Numbered from the stretch's first letter, positions 17,260 to 26,049 are shown. The stretch: DNA of 64,000 nucleotides from Maribacter algarum (ex Zhang et al. 2020) (GCF_005885635.1 NZ_VATY01000001.1:620001-684000); one strand, 5' to 3'. Numbers and translations are program-made. Notes: generated by a model from the letters alone, not told the origin.

Positions 17260-17610
17260 TCATTTTCCTATTTCCCCCAAATGCGTGTATTTGAAGCCTT
17301 TGTCATATTTTAATCCGTAGCCCATTATTCTATCCATAGCTGAATGCGCAAATAAAATAACTCCCATTAACTGCACTACAGGACTAGAAAGATAAACCCC
17401 TAGCAGGTAAATTGCAATTGCGACCCCTTTGTGGTGAAACAAATTATACATAAAAGCGCCCACCTTATTTCCAAATAGATATCCTACCATACCAATATCT
17501 GGAGCTAAAATCAAGACAAGAAACCACCACCATTCATACGGCAGTAAACTAAATAGATACACCCCTAATACGAACATAAAAAGTTCTTCGATTTTCAAGC
17601 TAGTCTTCAT
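17260..17610 (-). CDS. DUF4260 small membrane protein
   Basis: 116 residues from ATG 17610, which overlaps the TGA of the upstream cyclase gene by one base; this explains the choice over a TTG one codon earlier. It has four hydrophobic segments and the motifs DIGMVGYLFGNKVGAF and HSAMDRIMGYGLKY, typical of DUF4260. Function unknown. Coupled translation with the cyclase is likely. Confidence 0.85.
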   Translation of the reverse strand: MKTSLKIEELFMFVLGVYLFSLLPYEWWWFLVLILAPDIGMVGYLFGNKVGAFMYNLFHHKGVAIAIYLLGVYLSSPVVQLMGVILFAHSAMDRIMGYGLKYDKGFKYTHLGEIGK

Positions 17611-18347
17611 CAATCTTCAATTTTATAAAGTACAGGTCGACTTGGACTAGCATCATTCTCAAAAGGTGCAACTTGTAAGTTGAGAAAATACTTTCCGTCT
17701 TTTACCTTATTGGGTACAAATATGAATTCTGTGATAGTAGCATGTTTCCGGACCTTACCACCCGTATTCCAAAAAGCGTTATGCGCCAAAAGTGCTCCTC
17801 CATCTTTTTCTTTGTCTACCGAAGGAAGGTCGATTAATAAATGTTCTATTCCTTTACCTGCCAAAAACTCCGCCGCTTGTTCCAACAAATAAGGCGGATT
17901 CGTATTCGAATACCGTCTGGATAACTTTTCCTTTAAATTGGGCAAAGTTCGAATAACCAATGCCTCTCTTTTTTTATTACCCAAGGCATATTGCAATTGC
18001 TTTCGGGAAATCACAAAATCATCTTGATACTTTTCAGGAGCTAATGTAATCACCTCAGCTTTAAAAAAGTATTGTTTTAAATTTTGATTTACAGAATAAA
18101 AATATTCGGTTATATGACCAACACATTCCGTGTGCGTTCCATGTGCGTGGGGATTGAATGAAATATCATTAAAATTTACAGAAGCTCCTTCGGAAACTTT
18201 TCCCACAAAATCACCTTTCGAATGGGGTTCTATTTTAGGGTGGTCTACATACCAAGCGTTGACATTGCTTGAATCTCCACGCAGGGGGATAGAAATATCT
18301 AAGGGTTTGGATAAATCAATGAAGTCGTTTTTAATTTTGGCTAGCAT
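17610..18347 (-). CDS. cyclase-family (kynurenine-formamidase-like) metal hydrolase
   Basis: 245 residues of the KynB/cyclase fold. The metal motif HxHGTHxE is at residues 67-74 (HAHGTHTECVGH, with H78 close by), equivalent to HxGTHxD in arylformamidases. The C-terminal part contains LLIDLPSVD and GGKVRKHATITEF, positions where this group carries substrate-pocket residues. The family hydrolyses formamides or cyclic amides. Kynurenine formation is only one possibility, because no tryptophan dioxygenase gene lies in the window. Confidence 0.85.
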   Translation of the reverse strand: MLAKIKNDFIDLSKPLDISIPLRGDSSNVNAWYVDHPKIEPHSKGDFVGKVSEGASVNFNDISFNPHAHGTHTECVGHITEYFYSVNQNLKQYFFKAEVITLAPEKYQDDFVISRKQLQYALGNKKREALVIRTLPNLKEKLSRRYSNTNPPYLLEQAAEFLAGKGIEHLLIDLPSVDKEKDGGALLAHNAFWNTGGKVRKHATITEFIFVPNKVKDGKYFLNLQVAPFENDASPSRPVLYKIED

Positions 18348-18370
18348 ACAAGCTGAACTTAATTCAGTAT

Positions 18371-19501
18371 TTACAAGTTAATCATAAATAAATCTGCAGC
18401 AATACCATCAGCTAAAAAACGTCCTTTTTTAGTAGCTATGAGTTTATCGTCATCAATAAATAATAATTGTTCTTCAAGATATTTATCAGCTTGTTGCAGC
18501 AAATATTTAAGGTATTGTTTTCCAAATTCCTCTTGGACCTTAGTCAATGAAACACCCCAAATGGTTCGCAAACCGGTCATTACATATTCATTGTATTTAT
18601 CAGTCTTTGACAGTACTTCAATCTCAACCGGCAACTTATTGTTTTCGATAGATTTTATGTACTTCGGATTGTTATTGATATTCCAGCTTCGTCGCCCGCC
18701 ATCATAGGAATGGGCAGACGGACCAATACCAATATATTTTTTCTGTTGCCAATAGGCGGTATTGTTCTTTGAGAAATAACCGGGTTTCCCAAAATTAGAA
18801 ATCTCATAGCATTTGAAACCAGCAGTTTCCATTTTATCCAGTAGGATTTTAAAATGTTCCTGGGCTACTTCATCATCAACAGGCTTAATAATTCCCTTTT
18901 GGATAAAACTTGCCAATGCCGTTTTAGGTTCTACCGTTAGCGCATAGCTTGAAATATGTGGAACATCGTATGAAAGTGCTTTTTCGATATTTTGAATCCA
19001 GCGTTCATTCGTCATTTCTGGGATTCCATAAATGAGGTCTATGGAAATATTATCGAAGTGTTTCGTCGCTTCTCGGATGCATTGTTCAGCTTCTTGAGCA
19101 TTATGAGCTCGATTCATCAACTTTAGATCTTCCTCGAAAAAAGACTGAATTCCGATGCTTAAACGGTTAATTGGACTTTTGAATAATTGGATTATTTGAT
19201 TCTTGGATAAATCGTCAGGGTTTGCTTCTAAAGTAACTTCAGGGTTTTCACTTACCTGATAGTTTTCATAAACCGAATTAATAATATCATTGATTTCTTC
19301 GCATGACAGTACCGAAGGAGTTCCTCCCCCAAAATAAATTGTCTCAACAGTCTCGTTTTGGAATTCACCTTTGCGCAATTCAAGTTCTTTTCGCAAAGCA
19401 GAGACCATAGCCTCTTTCTTTCCCATAGAAGTAGAAAAGTGAAAGTCGCAATAGTGACAGGCTTGTTTGCAGAACGGAATATGTATATAAATACCAGCGA
19501 T
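18371..19501 (-). CDS. hemW: HemW-type radical SAM heme chaperone, apparent ATC start
   Basis: 376 residues when read from codon ATC at 19501. HemW proteins start M-AGIYIHIPFC and carry the radical SAM cysteines CxxxCxxC, here C11, C15 and C18 (CKQACHYCDF). An in-frame TAA lies four codons before the ATC and there is no ATG, GTG or TTG between them. The first ordinary start (ATG 19426) would remove all three cysteines. GGGTPS near residue 55, ISIDLIYGIP near 126 and a HemW C-terminal domain with KYIGIGPSAHSYDG complete the family. The product would insert heme into respiratory proteins rather than oxidise coproporphyrinogen. The start codon is either non-canonical or a sequence error. Confidence 0.9.
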   Translation of the reverse strand: MAGIYIHIPFCKQACHYCDFHFSTSMGKKEAMVSALRKELELRKGEFQNETVETIYFGGGTPSVLSCEEINDIINSVYENYQVSENPEVTLEANPDDLSKNQIIQLFKSPINRLSIGIQSFFEEDLKLMNRAHNAQEAEQCIREATKHFDNISIDLIYGIPEMTNERWIQNIEKALSYDVPHISSYALTVEPKTALASFIQKGIIKPVDDEVAQEHFKILLDKMETAGFKCYEISNFGKPGYFSKNNTAYWQQKKYIGIGPSAHSYDGGRRSWNINNNPKYIKSIENNKLPVEIEVLSKTDKYNEYVMTGLRTIWGVSLTKVQEEFGKQYLKYLLQQADKYLEEQLLFIDDDKLIATKKGRFLADGIAADLFMINL

Positions 19502-19522
19502 GACGTCGAATTAAATTTGCTT

Positions 19523-19672
19523 TTAGTCTCTTGGGGTAAATTTAGGGCTAAACTTTCTCTTAACTATCAGCCTTCTTTTGTATGCTAAATAAACCGAGTA
19601 CCCATAAAATCCAAATAGTAAGACAATAAAAAACCAAATTACTTTATTCCGTTTCAGAACGAATCTGGTCAT
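19523..19672 (-). CDS. small PLDc_N-like membrane protein
   Basis: 49 residues from ATG 19672, preceded by AGGGAATTATGG as a possible ribosome site. A TTG at 19756, adjoining the ruvC stop, would give 77 residues with an extra hydrophobic stretch. The sequence has a membrane helix (VIWFFIVLLFGFYGYSVYLA) followed by basic KRRLIVKRKF, the pattern of the N-terminal domain of cardiolipin synthases found as stand-alone peptides. It lies between ruvC and hemW and is probably in their operon. Confidence 0.55.
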   Translation of the reverse strand: MTRFVLKRNKVIWFFIVLLFGFYGYSVYLAYKRRLIVKRKFSPKFTPRD

Positions 19673-19756
19673 CCATAATTCCCTTAAAAAATAGAACAGA
19701 AAAGCGAATCGAAGTATTAAAATTAAATTTCTATAATCGATATGAATTGAAAACAA

Positions 19757-20320
19757 CTATCTGACTTTTTTTGGATTCTGTTTCACAAAAGCATCCCAAC
19801 CAGAATAACTCTTTCCTATGTCAACCCGGCCTCCATTATAGAAATGACAAACCGCTGCCGCCAAACCGTCAGTAGCATCAAGGTTTTTGGGTAGTCTTTT
19901 TAGATTCAACATACTTTGTAACATTTTTGCTACTTGTTCCTTACTTGCATTTCCATTTCCTGTAATGGCCATTTTTATCTTTTTCGGAAGATATTCCGTG
20001 ATGGGTATTTCTCTTGAAAGTCCTGCTGCCATGGCAACTCCCTGTGCTCTTCCTAATTTCAGCATTGATTGAACGTTCTTTCCAAAGAAAGGAGCCTCTA
20101 TGGCAATCTCATCTGGGTGATAGGTATCTATAAGTTCTATTGTACGTTCAAAAATCAATTTTAGTTTAGTATAGGGATCTTTGTATTTACTTAAGAGAAG
20201 TTCGTTCAATTGAATAAACTCCATCTTTTTGTTTACCACTTTAATAAGTCCGAAACCCATAATGGTGGTTCCGGGGTCAATGCCTAATATGATTTTTTCT
20301 TTTGCCAAACTTGGATTCAC
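19757..20320 (-). CDS. ruvC: Holliday junction endonuclease RuvC
   Basis: 187 residues. The RNase H-like catalytic acids are D15 (GIDPGTT), E75 (IEAPFFGKNVQS), D148 and D151 (LDATDGLAAA), matching D7/E66/D138/D141 of E. coli. It resolves Holliday junctions together with RuvAB. The start is GTG 20320, which overlaps the stop of the upstream lipoprotein gene by four bases (GTGA), so translation is probably coupled. Length is normal. Confidence 0.97.
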   Translation of the reverse strand: MNPSLAKEKIILGIDPGTTIMGFGLIKVVNKKMEFIQLNELLLSKYKDPYTKLKLIFERTIELIDTYHPDEIAIEAPFFGKNVQSMLKLGRAQGVAMAAGLSREIPITEYLPKKIKMAITGNGNASKEQVAKMLQSMLNLKRLPKNLDATDGLAAAVCHFYNGGRVDIGKSYSGWDAFVKQNPKKVR

Positions 20321-20793
20321 TTAGAGTTTAAAAAAATTGGAATTCTAAATTTTGCACTTACGGGAATACCTCTTTTCAAAGCTGGTTCTATTCTTGGTAG
20401 ACTTTTTAGGCTTTTGGCCACTTTGTCCTCAAACTTCTCCATTTGGGAACCAAAAATTTCTTTATTTTCAATGTTAATTATGGTAATCGCACCATCATTT
20501 TCAATCCGAAAATCTAGAAAAACCACATCTTTGATTTCCGTTTCACTGGTTAATTGAAATTCTTGTAGGTCGGCGGACAAATGTAAAAGCAATTTCTCTT
20601 CAAAACACTGTTTTTGGATTTCTTTCGAGAGCAGTTCGTCACAATCACTGAACAATGGATAATCATCAACATCAGTCCAGTCGATTTCAAGTAGTTCCTT
20701 TTCAACAAGCTTTTGAGTTTTCTTCTCCGTTGATTCAAAAAGACTACAAGACGTAAATCCACATAAAACCAATACCATTAAAAGCTTACGCAT
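20317..20793 (-). CDS. lipoprotein with TonB_C-like module
   Basis: 158 residues. A lipoprotein-type signal ends at C16 (GFTSC). Residues about 45-75 (YPLFSDCDELLSKE, then KQCFEEKLLLHLS) resemble the PVFPGC...CFxxKxxxHIS module seen twice in the M56 protein of the same operon. The rest has the TonB C-terminal layout: DFRIENDGAI, KSLKSLPRIEPA and VSAKFRIPIFL. It is probably a periplasmic or outer-membrane partner of the M56 sensor. It lies between a TPR gene and ruvC in one minus-strand run. Confidence 0.7.
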   Translation of the reverse strand: MRKLLMVLVLCGFTSCSLFESTEKKTQKLVEKELLEIDWTDVDDYPLFSDCDELLSKEIQKQCFEEKLLLHLSADLQEFQLTSETEIKDVVFLDFRIENDGAITIINIENKEIFGSQMEKFEDKVAKSLKSLPRIEPALKRGIPVSAKFRIPIFLNSK

Positions 20794-20835
20794 ATGCCTG
20801 TGTTCTTCGGCGGAAATTACGATTTTTTAAGGACA

Positions 20836-21975
20836 TTAATCCTTGGCGAAATGAAGCTCTTGCTTTATTTCGGATATCCGTTTTAGAACAAAATCAGAAA
20901 TATATGGTTTCTTCTTACCAAACTTTTTAATGAAATTCTCATAGTACTCTAATTTAACCTTAGGGTCATTTGAAACCTGATCCATTAAAGCGCAGATTTG
21001 ATAATAGACACGATAGTTAGTCCGGTCCTCGTCAAAGGCCAACCTATAGTATTTTAAGGAAGTATTCAAGTCTTCTTCGGTTCTAGCAAAGCGCGCAAGA
21101 CTTTCATATTCTTTCTCAAAGGTTACTTTTTGTACTTCAATAGATTTTTTAATATAATAGGTGGCACTATCAGTCTGGCGATCTTTAAAGAATACATGTC
21201 CTAAATTGAAGTAGGCATCTTCATTGTCTTCATCCATTGCTATAAGATGTTTGTAGGTACTCTTTGCTTTCTCAAACTCCCAAGTCTTGAAATAGCAATA
21301 CGCAAGCTTAGTGTACACAAATTCCTTTTTCTCGCCCAAGTCTATCAAACTTTCAAAGAGCGGAAGTGCCTCTTCGTAATTATCATTATTAAATAAGGCC
21401 AAAGCCTTTAGATTTATCAAAGACACATCATCAGGATAGAATTTAAGGCCCTTATTCAAGTATTCAAGAGCATTTGCTTTTTCTCTAGTGATTACAAAAT
21501 GCTTCCCCAATTGAAAAATACTTTTGAGATGGGTGCTATCAACTTCAACAGCCTTTTTGTAGGCAACCAAACTACTTGCGCCCTGATCTAACTCGCGAAA
21601 AGATTCACCCTGATAATATAGGTACTCCGGATTGTTCGCATCATCACCCACTAAACCAGCAAACAATTTACGTCCTTCATCAAACCGTTTCGTTTTCAGA
21701 TAAAGTTTTCCCAATTCAAAACGAGCGATTTGCAATTCGGGACTTCTACCAATCAAACTTTCATATTGTGCGATTGCCTTAGCATAATTACCAATGGAAT
21801 TGTAAGCTCTTGCAATTTGCAGATTCCCTTTTTGAGAACCCACTTCGGCATAGAAGTTAATGGCTTTTGTATAGTTGCCAATTGCATATAAACTATCTGC
21901 AATGGCTAAAGCCGAAGTCTGGGCTTCGGCTTTAAAAAAAAGTAATAGTAGTATTAGAAAAATAAATTTTTTCAA
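20836..21975 (-). CDS. exported TPR-repeat protein
   Basis: 379 residues. A Sec signal peptide (KKFIFLILLLLFFKAEAQ) starts directly at TTG 21975; no ATG fits, and the TTGA overlap with the M56 stop codon plus AAGAAGGA just before it supports coupled translation. The remainder is about nine tetratricopeptide repeats of about 34 residues (for example AIADSLYAIGNYTKAINFYAE and YFNLGHVFFKDRQTDSATYYI). TPR arrays bind proteins or peptides. It is probably a periplasmic component of the BlaI/M56 locus 2 operon. Confidence 0.88.
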   Translation of the reverse strand: MKKFIFLILLLLFFKAEAQTSALAIADSLYAIGNYTKAINFYAEVGSQKGNLQIARAYNSIGNYAKAIAQYESLIGRSPELQIARFELGKLYLKTKRFDEGRKLFAGLVGDDANNPEYLYYQGESFRELDQGASSLVAYKKAVEVDSTHLKSIFQLGKHFVITREKANALEYLNKGLKFYPDDVSLINLKALALFNNDNYEEALPLFESLIDLGEKKEFVYTKLAYCYFKTWEFEKAKSTYKHLIAMDEDNEDAYFNLGHVFFKDRQTDSATYYIKKSIEVQKVTFEKEYESLARFARTEEDLNTSLKYYRLAFDEDRTNYRVYYQICALMDQVSNDPKVKLEYYENFIKKFGKKKPYISDFVLKRISEIKQELHFAKD

Positions 21976-24900
21976 TCCTTCTTTTTAGTTATTATTTGAA
22001 TAACTCCGTTTTTCCCTTTTTCACCATACAAGGCTTTGGCCGATTCACCTTTCAAGACAGATATGGATTCAATATCATCGGGAGTCATCAAACTCAATTC
22101 TTCCTTGGAGGATTCCTTTCCATCAACAAAATAGATAGGGTCATTGCCATTACCTAAACCAAGTTTCACGATATCAAGACTTTTGCTATCGGTACTTTTG
22201 GTATCACCTTGCAATTTAAAGGTAACCGGAATCGAAAAAGGAACATTTACCGCCTTACCTTTTTGCTTACCTGGTTTCATCTTTGGTAGTCTTTTAATGA
22301 TACGCTCTACTTCATTTTCTAGTAGCGGATCAGGTCCCCTTTTTCTTATATTTTGAATAGACCCGTCTATAGCGATTGTGAACATGACGGCTACGCGCCC
22401 TTGTATTCCTTTTTCTTGAGCCTCTTTTGGGTAGTTGAAATTTTTAGAAATGTGTTTCTGCATTTTTTCATTGAAACATTTGCGCTTATTCTCAGCATCT
22501 TCACAGCCCGGGAAGACCGGAACTTCATCTATTGTGGCAAAGGGGACTGTTTCACCTTCTTGGTCTATTGCTATTTTCAGTGCTTTAATTTGTTGATCCA
22601 AATTGACAATAATTGGGTTCTTATCATTTGTACCTACAAGCAAACGCTCACGCTCAGAACGTAATAAATCATATTGTTCCTTTGCTTGTTCTATTGACAA
22701 TTCATCGACAGTCAGACCACCTCCACCATTATGACTAAAACTATCAACTGAACCTTCTAATGAACTACGTAATGACTCTTTGAGGCTTTTCAACTGTTCA
22801 TCAAGATTTACGATAATAGGGTTTTTCTCATTGGTGCTTTTTAGTAGTCTATTGCGCTCGGCAACCAATTCATTATACTGACGCGTTGCAGCTGCTAACT
22901 TTGGGCCGAATTGATTGGAATCTACAGGTAGTTTTTCAAAAGTACTCTTAGTATCAAGCTTAAAAACAACAGGAATCGAAAACGGCACATCAACTTTTTT
23001 CCCTTTATGCTTACCCGGTTTCATTTTGGGTAACTTATTAATAATACGCGCCACTTCTTTTTCTAATATGGAATCTGGACCTCGCATTCTAAGGCCTTCA
23101 ATATTGCCTTTTTTGCTTATCATAAACATAACATTGACCCTTCCTTGAATTTCCCTTTCTTGGGCCTCCTTTGGGTAATTGAAATTATTGCTGATGTGTT
23201 TTTGTATTTTTTGTTGAAAGCAAGCTCTTTTGTCATTTTCATTTTCACATCCAGGAAAGACCGGCACATTGTCAACTTTTGCAAAAGCTACAGGGTCTGA
23301 TTCTTTACCAGCTTCAATAAAAATATCGCCATCAGAATTCGATGTTATTTTTGTCGAATATTTACCATCCGTAATGAGTAGTGTATCCATTTCTTTAGAA
23401 GTGCGAATTTCGTCAAGCAATTCTTCCTGTTGTGCCTTTTCACCCTTACTTAAGTGCCTATTATCATATACGCTCAGCATTATTTTTTTATCAAACCTTT
23501 CAACTAAACCTTCAGCAGTACTATTCGCGTAAGAACTCAAATCCTTTTTCGGCAAACCTTTCGAAACCAAGAATGCATATATTCCATCGGTTAATATAAG
23601 GTCACTATAAACCGCACCTTCTTGCTCAAGAATTTCCTCTAGTTTGTTGTTAAACATTCGTAATTCATTACCCGTCAAATCTTTTACATTCTCTACCTCA
23701 AAAAGGAATGAGGAATTTTCATAATTCGGCTTAATATCAATAAGATTTATTTGTTGGTCATAAGCTTTGACAGAGAATTGTAAATTCGGGTCTAGAATGA
23801 AAAAGGCTTCTTTTCTACTTAAATAGTTTTCATATCTACTTGTTGAAGGTAAAGGCATTTTAGGAAGAGGTTTTCTAGGTAGAACATCATCACCGAATTC
23901 AACACCTTTAAAATTTTCAAAAAACATTTTATGCAAGAGTTGTTCTTTGAAATACTCCTTTTTTGATAAAACATGAGGTCTTTTTTTGTAAATAGGAAAG
24001 ATCTTTCCTGAAATATTTTCCTCAGTGTTTTTTAGCCTAAAAAATACTTTTTCTAGTGACCCAACCCTTGCAATTTCCTTTTCAATTTCAGACTTAATCT
24101 CGGATATTAACTCAGCATCATTTGTAGTTTGATTGATTTGTTCAATATCATCATCCAAGTGCTGCTCAGCTGAGGTATATGCCAACATCCCAAAAACCAT
24201 GGGCAACAACAATAAATACTTCAACTGCCAAATTTTCTTCGATTGTGCTTTCTGTAACATGACGATTCGTTTTTTGATTAATGAGGTTTTAAAAAATTGA
24301 TTGATAAATGATATATTTTGTGTTTGGAATACCTGCGATAACAGAAATTCGTATTGCTCTTTTTTATTCGTTTTGGCGACCTGAGCGTCCGCAATAAATT
24401 CATGCAATTCAGAAACACGGCTTTGATACACGTATACTAATGGATTAAACCAGCCCACGATTCGCATCAATTCAAAGAACATCAGATCATAGGAATGCCT
24501 TTGCCGAATGTGTACTAGTTCATGTTGAACAATACTCTGATGTTCCTTTTCGATTACTTTATCCCCTAGGAAAATGGATTTGAAAAAGGAAAAGGCCATC
24601 GAACTATTCGAAATAATAATCTGGGTAAAATCCTTGAAATAATGGACTTCTCCCTTGCGCTTTAAAGTGTAAATCTGGAATAACTTATAGCCAAAAAACA
24701 ATGTTGCTAAAAACATACCTCCAAATAGAACCACATATTCCCAAGAAATAATAAAGGACGTTTCCTCTATGGCAGTTGCGGTTACAGCAATATCATTAGT
24801 ACTCCACAAAAATTCAGGATAGCCCTGAAAAGTCTTCGGCACAGTGGTTTTCATGGCCTCTATTTTTATCCATGGTAAAATCATTGATATGATATAGGTT

Positions 24901-25013
24901 CCGATTAGGTATAAGCGATTCCATTGAAAGAAGGTTTCTCGTTTTAAGAACAAGTCGTAAATGATGAGAAACACCAACTGAAAAGATACGCACTCCAATA
25001 TATATTGTAACAT
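21972..25013 (-). CDS. BlaR1-like M56 metallopeptidase with two TonB_C domains and a plug-like tail
   Basis: 1013 residues from ATG 25013, four bases after the repressor stop; the longer frame overlaps the repressor. Helices near 5-23, 34-50, 90-112 and 264-280. Zinc site HELVH (H164, E165, H168) with E205 in LHEFIAD. After the fourth helix: a unique region (about 290-575), TonB_C-like domain 1 (583-686), two coiled-coil segments sharing LLxxTNxKNPIIVNLD (715-747, 784-815), TonB_C-like domain 2 (831-934) and a tail (957-1013) reading YFVDGKES then SISVLKGESAKALYGEKG and GVIQIITKK, the pattern of a TonB-receptor plug. No penicillin-binding domain is present. It probably senses envelope state and controls the adjacent repressor. 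Confidence 0.85.
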   Translation of the reverse strand: MLQYILECVSFQLVFLIIYDLFLKRETFFQWNRLYLIGTYIISMILPWIKIEAMKTTVPKTFQGYPEFLWSTNDIAVTATAIEETSFIISWEYVVLFGGMFLATLFFGYKLFQIYTLKRKGEVHYFKDFTQIIISNSSMAFSFFKSIFLGDKVIEKEHQSIVQHELVHIRQRHSYDLMFFELMRIVGWFNPLVYVYQSRVSELHEFIADAQVAKTNKKEQYEFLLSQVFQTQNISFINQFFKTSLIKKRIVMLQKAQSKKIWQLKYLLLLPMVFGMLAYTSAEQHLDDDIEQINQTTNDAELISEIKSEIEKEIARVGSLEKVFFRLKNTEENISGKIFPIYKKRPHVLSKKEYFKEQLLHKMFFENFKGVEFGDDVLPRKPLPKMPLPSTSRYENYLSRKEAFFILDPNLQFSVKAYDQQINLIDIKPNYENSSFLFEVENVKDLTGNELRMFNNKLEEILEQEGAVYSDLILTDGIYAFLVSKGLPKKDLSSYANSTAEGLVERFDKKIMLSVYDNRHLSKGEKAQQEELLDEIRTSKEMDTLLITDGKYSTKITSNSDGDIFIEAGKESDPVAFAKVDNVPVFPGCENENDKRACFQQKIQKHISNNFNYPKEAQEREIQGRVNVMFMISKKGNIEGLRMRGPDSILEKEVARIINKLPKMKPGKHKGKKVDVPFSIPVVFKLDTKSTFEKLPVDSNQFGPKLAAATRQYNELVAERNRLLKSTNEKNPIIVNLDEQLKSLKESLRSSLEGSVDSFSHNGGGGLTVDELSIEQAKEQYDLLRSERERLLVGTNDKNPIIVNLDQQIKALKIAIDQEGETVPFATIDEVPVFPGCEDAENKRKCFNEKMQKHISKNFNYPKEAQEKGIQGRVAVMFTIAIDGSIQNIRKRGPDPLLENEVERIIKRLPKMKPGKQKGKAVNVPFSIPVTFKLQGDTKSTDSKSLDIVKLGLGNGNDPIYFVDGKESSKEELSLMTPDDIESISVLKGESAKALYGEKGKNGVIQIITKKKD

Positions 25014-25017
25014 ACGC

Positions 25018-25407
25018 TTATTTTTTAGATTTTTTATTTGCCGCTGCCGACTCGGCAGTCTTGATATCATTCATAATGGATTCCAGCTCAGAAAGACTCA
25101 TATCATTCTTCTTCATAAAAAAGGAAACCATACTCTTGAAGGAGCCTTGAAAATAACCGTCTACTAGTTTGTTGATAGATTGATTACTGTAGTCCGATTT
25201 CTTTAGAATCGGGAAGTATAAATAACCTTTCCCTTCTTGTTCATGGTCCACAAATCCTTTGCTTTCTAAAATCCGGACGATTGTCGACACGGTATTATAG
25301 GCGGGTTTCGGTTCGGGCAACTCTTTAATAATTGCGGCCACATTGCATTTTTGTAGCTGCCATAATATCTGCATTACCTCTTCCTCTGCCTTCGTTAACT
25401 GTTTCAT
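25018..25407 (-). CDS. BlaI/MecI/CopY-family transcriptional repressor, locus 2
   Basis: 129 residues. The winged helix is MKQLTKAEEEVMQILWQLQKC followed by PAYNTVSTIVRILESKGF; the C-terminal half (YFQGSFKSMVSFFMKKNDMS) is the dimerisation part, with a Lys-rich end. It has the same architecture as the locus 1 repressor but only moderate similarity. It heads the run repressor, M56, TPR, lipoprotein, ruvC. Three AACTAA...TTAGTT palindromes lie directly upstream, the nearest two bases from the ATG. They differ from the locus 1 palindromes, implying separate DNA specificity. Confidence 0.92.
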   Translation of the reverse strand: MKQLTKAEEEVMQILWQLQKCNVAAIIKELPEPKPAYNTVSTIVRILESKGFVDHEQEGKGYLYFPILKKSDYSNQSINKLVDGYFQGSFKSMVSFFMKKNDMSLSELESIMNDIKTAESAAANKKSKK

Positions 25408-25409
25408 TG

Positions 25410-25477
25410 AACTAATTTTTTAGTTGAACCATAAAACAAATATAACTAAATATTTAGTTTAAACTAATTTATTAGTT
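25410..25477 (-). promoter_or_regulatory. three BlaI-type operator palindromes, locus 2
   Basis: AACTAATTTTTTAGTT at 25410-25425, the perfect 16-bp AACTAAATATTTAGTT at 25444-25459, and AACTAATTTATTAGTT at 25462-25477. All share AACTAA and TTAGTT ends. They fill the divergent gap between the repressor and the DUF456 gene, so either promoter could be controlled. Confidence 0.75.
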
Positions 25478-25539
25478 GAATAATTTATTTCACCTGTAAC
25501 AAAAGCGTAGTATCTTCGTCCTATAGCAAAACGAAATTG

Positions 25540-26049
25540 ATGGATATTGCCTTACTTATAATCGGATTTATACTTTGCCTGCTTGGAATTATCGGAAGTT
25601 TTTTACCTGTGCTTCCTGGTCCACCAGTGAGTTGGGTAGGGTTATTGCTACTTCATTTGACTGCCGCAGTCTCTGAAAATTGGTGGCTTCTTGGTGTTAC
25701 CGGGGTAATAGCTTTGGTAGTTTTCGCCTTAGATTACATCATCCCAGCCGTCGGGACAAAGAAGTTTGGCGGCACAAAAGCTGGTATGATTGGAACCACA
25801 ATAGGTCTTATCGTAGGCATTCTCGCTCCTATACCCTTTGGGATAATTATTGGTCCATTTGTCGGTGCGTTTTTGGGAGAACTTTCTAACAAGGCGGACA
25901 ACAAAACAGCTTTAAAAGCTGCTTTTGGTTCTTTCTTAGGATTTCTTACCGGAACTTTTATGAAGTTCGTGGTAACGATGATTTTCTTAGGAATATTTAT
26001 AAAAACTGTGTGGGAATATAGGGAAGGTTTGTTTCCTTTTCTAAGCTAG
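25540..26049 (+). CDS. DUF456 membrane protein
   Basis: 169 residues from ATG 25540; the preceding TTG codon is less likely. Glycine-rich hydrophobic helices, with the DUF456 sequences GSFLPVLPGPPVSW (near 20), ALDYIIPAVGTKKFGGTKAG (near 62) and GPFVGAFLGEL (near 107). Function unknown. It is divergent from the locus 2 repressor and shares its operator-bearing intergenic region. Its stop overlaps the convergent nitroreductase stop by four bases. Confidence 0.88.
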   Translation: MDIALLIIGFILCLLGIIGSFLPVLPGPPVSWVGLLLLHLTAAVSENWWLLGVTGVIALVVFALDYIIPAVGTKKFGGTKAGMIGTTIGLIVGILAPIPFGIIIGPFVGAFLGELSNKADNKTALKAAFGSFLGFLTGTFMKFVVTMIFLGIFIKTVWEYREGLFPFLS

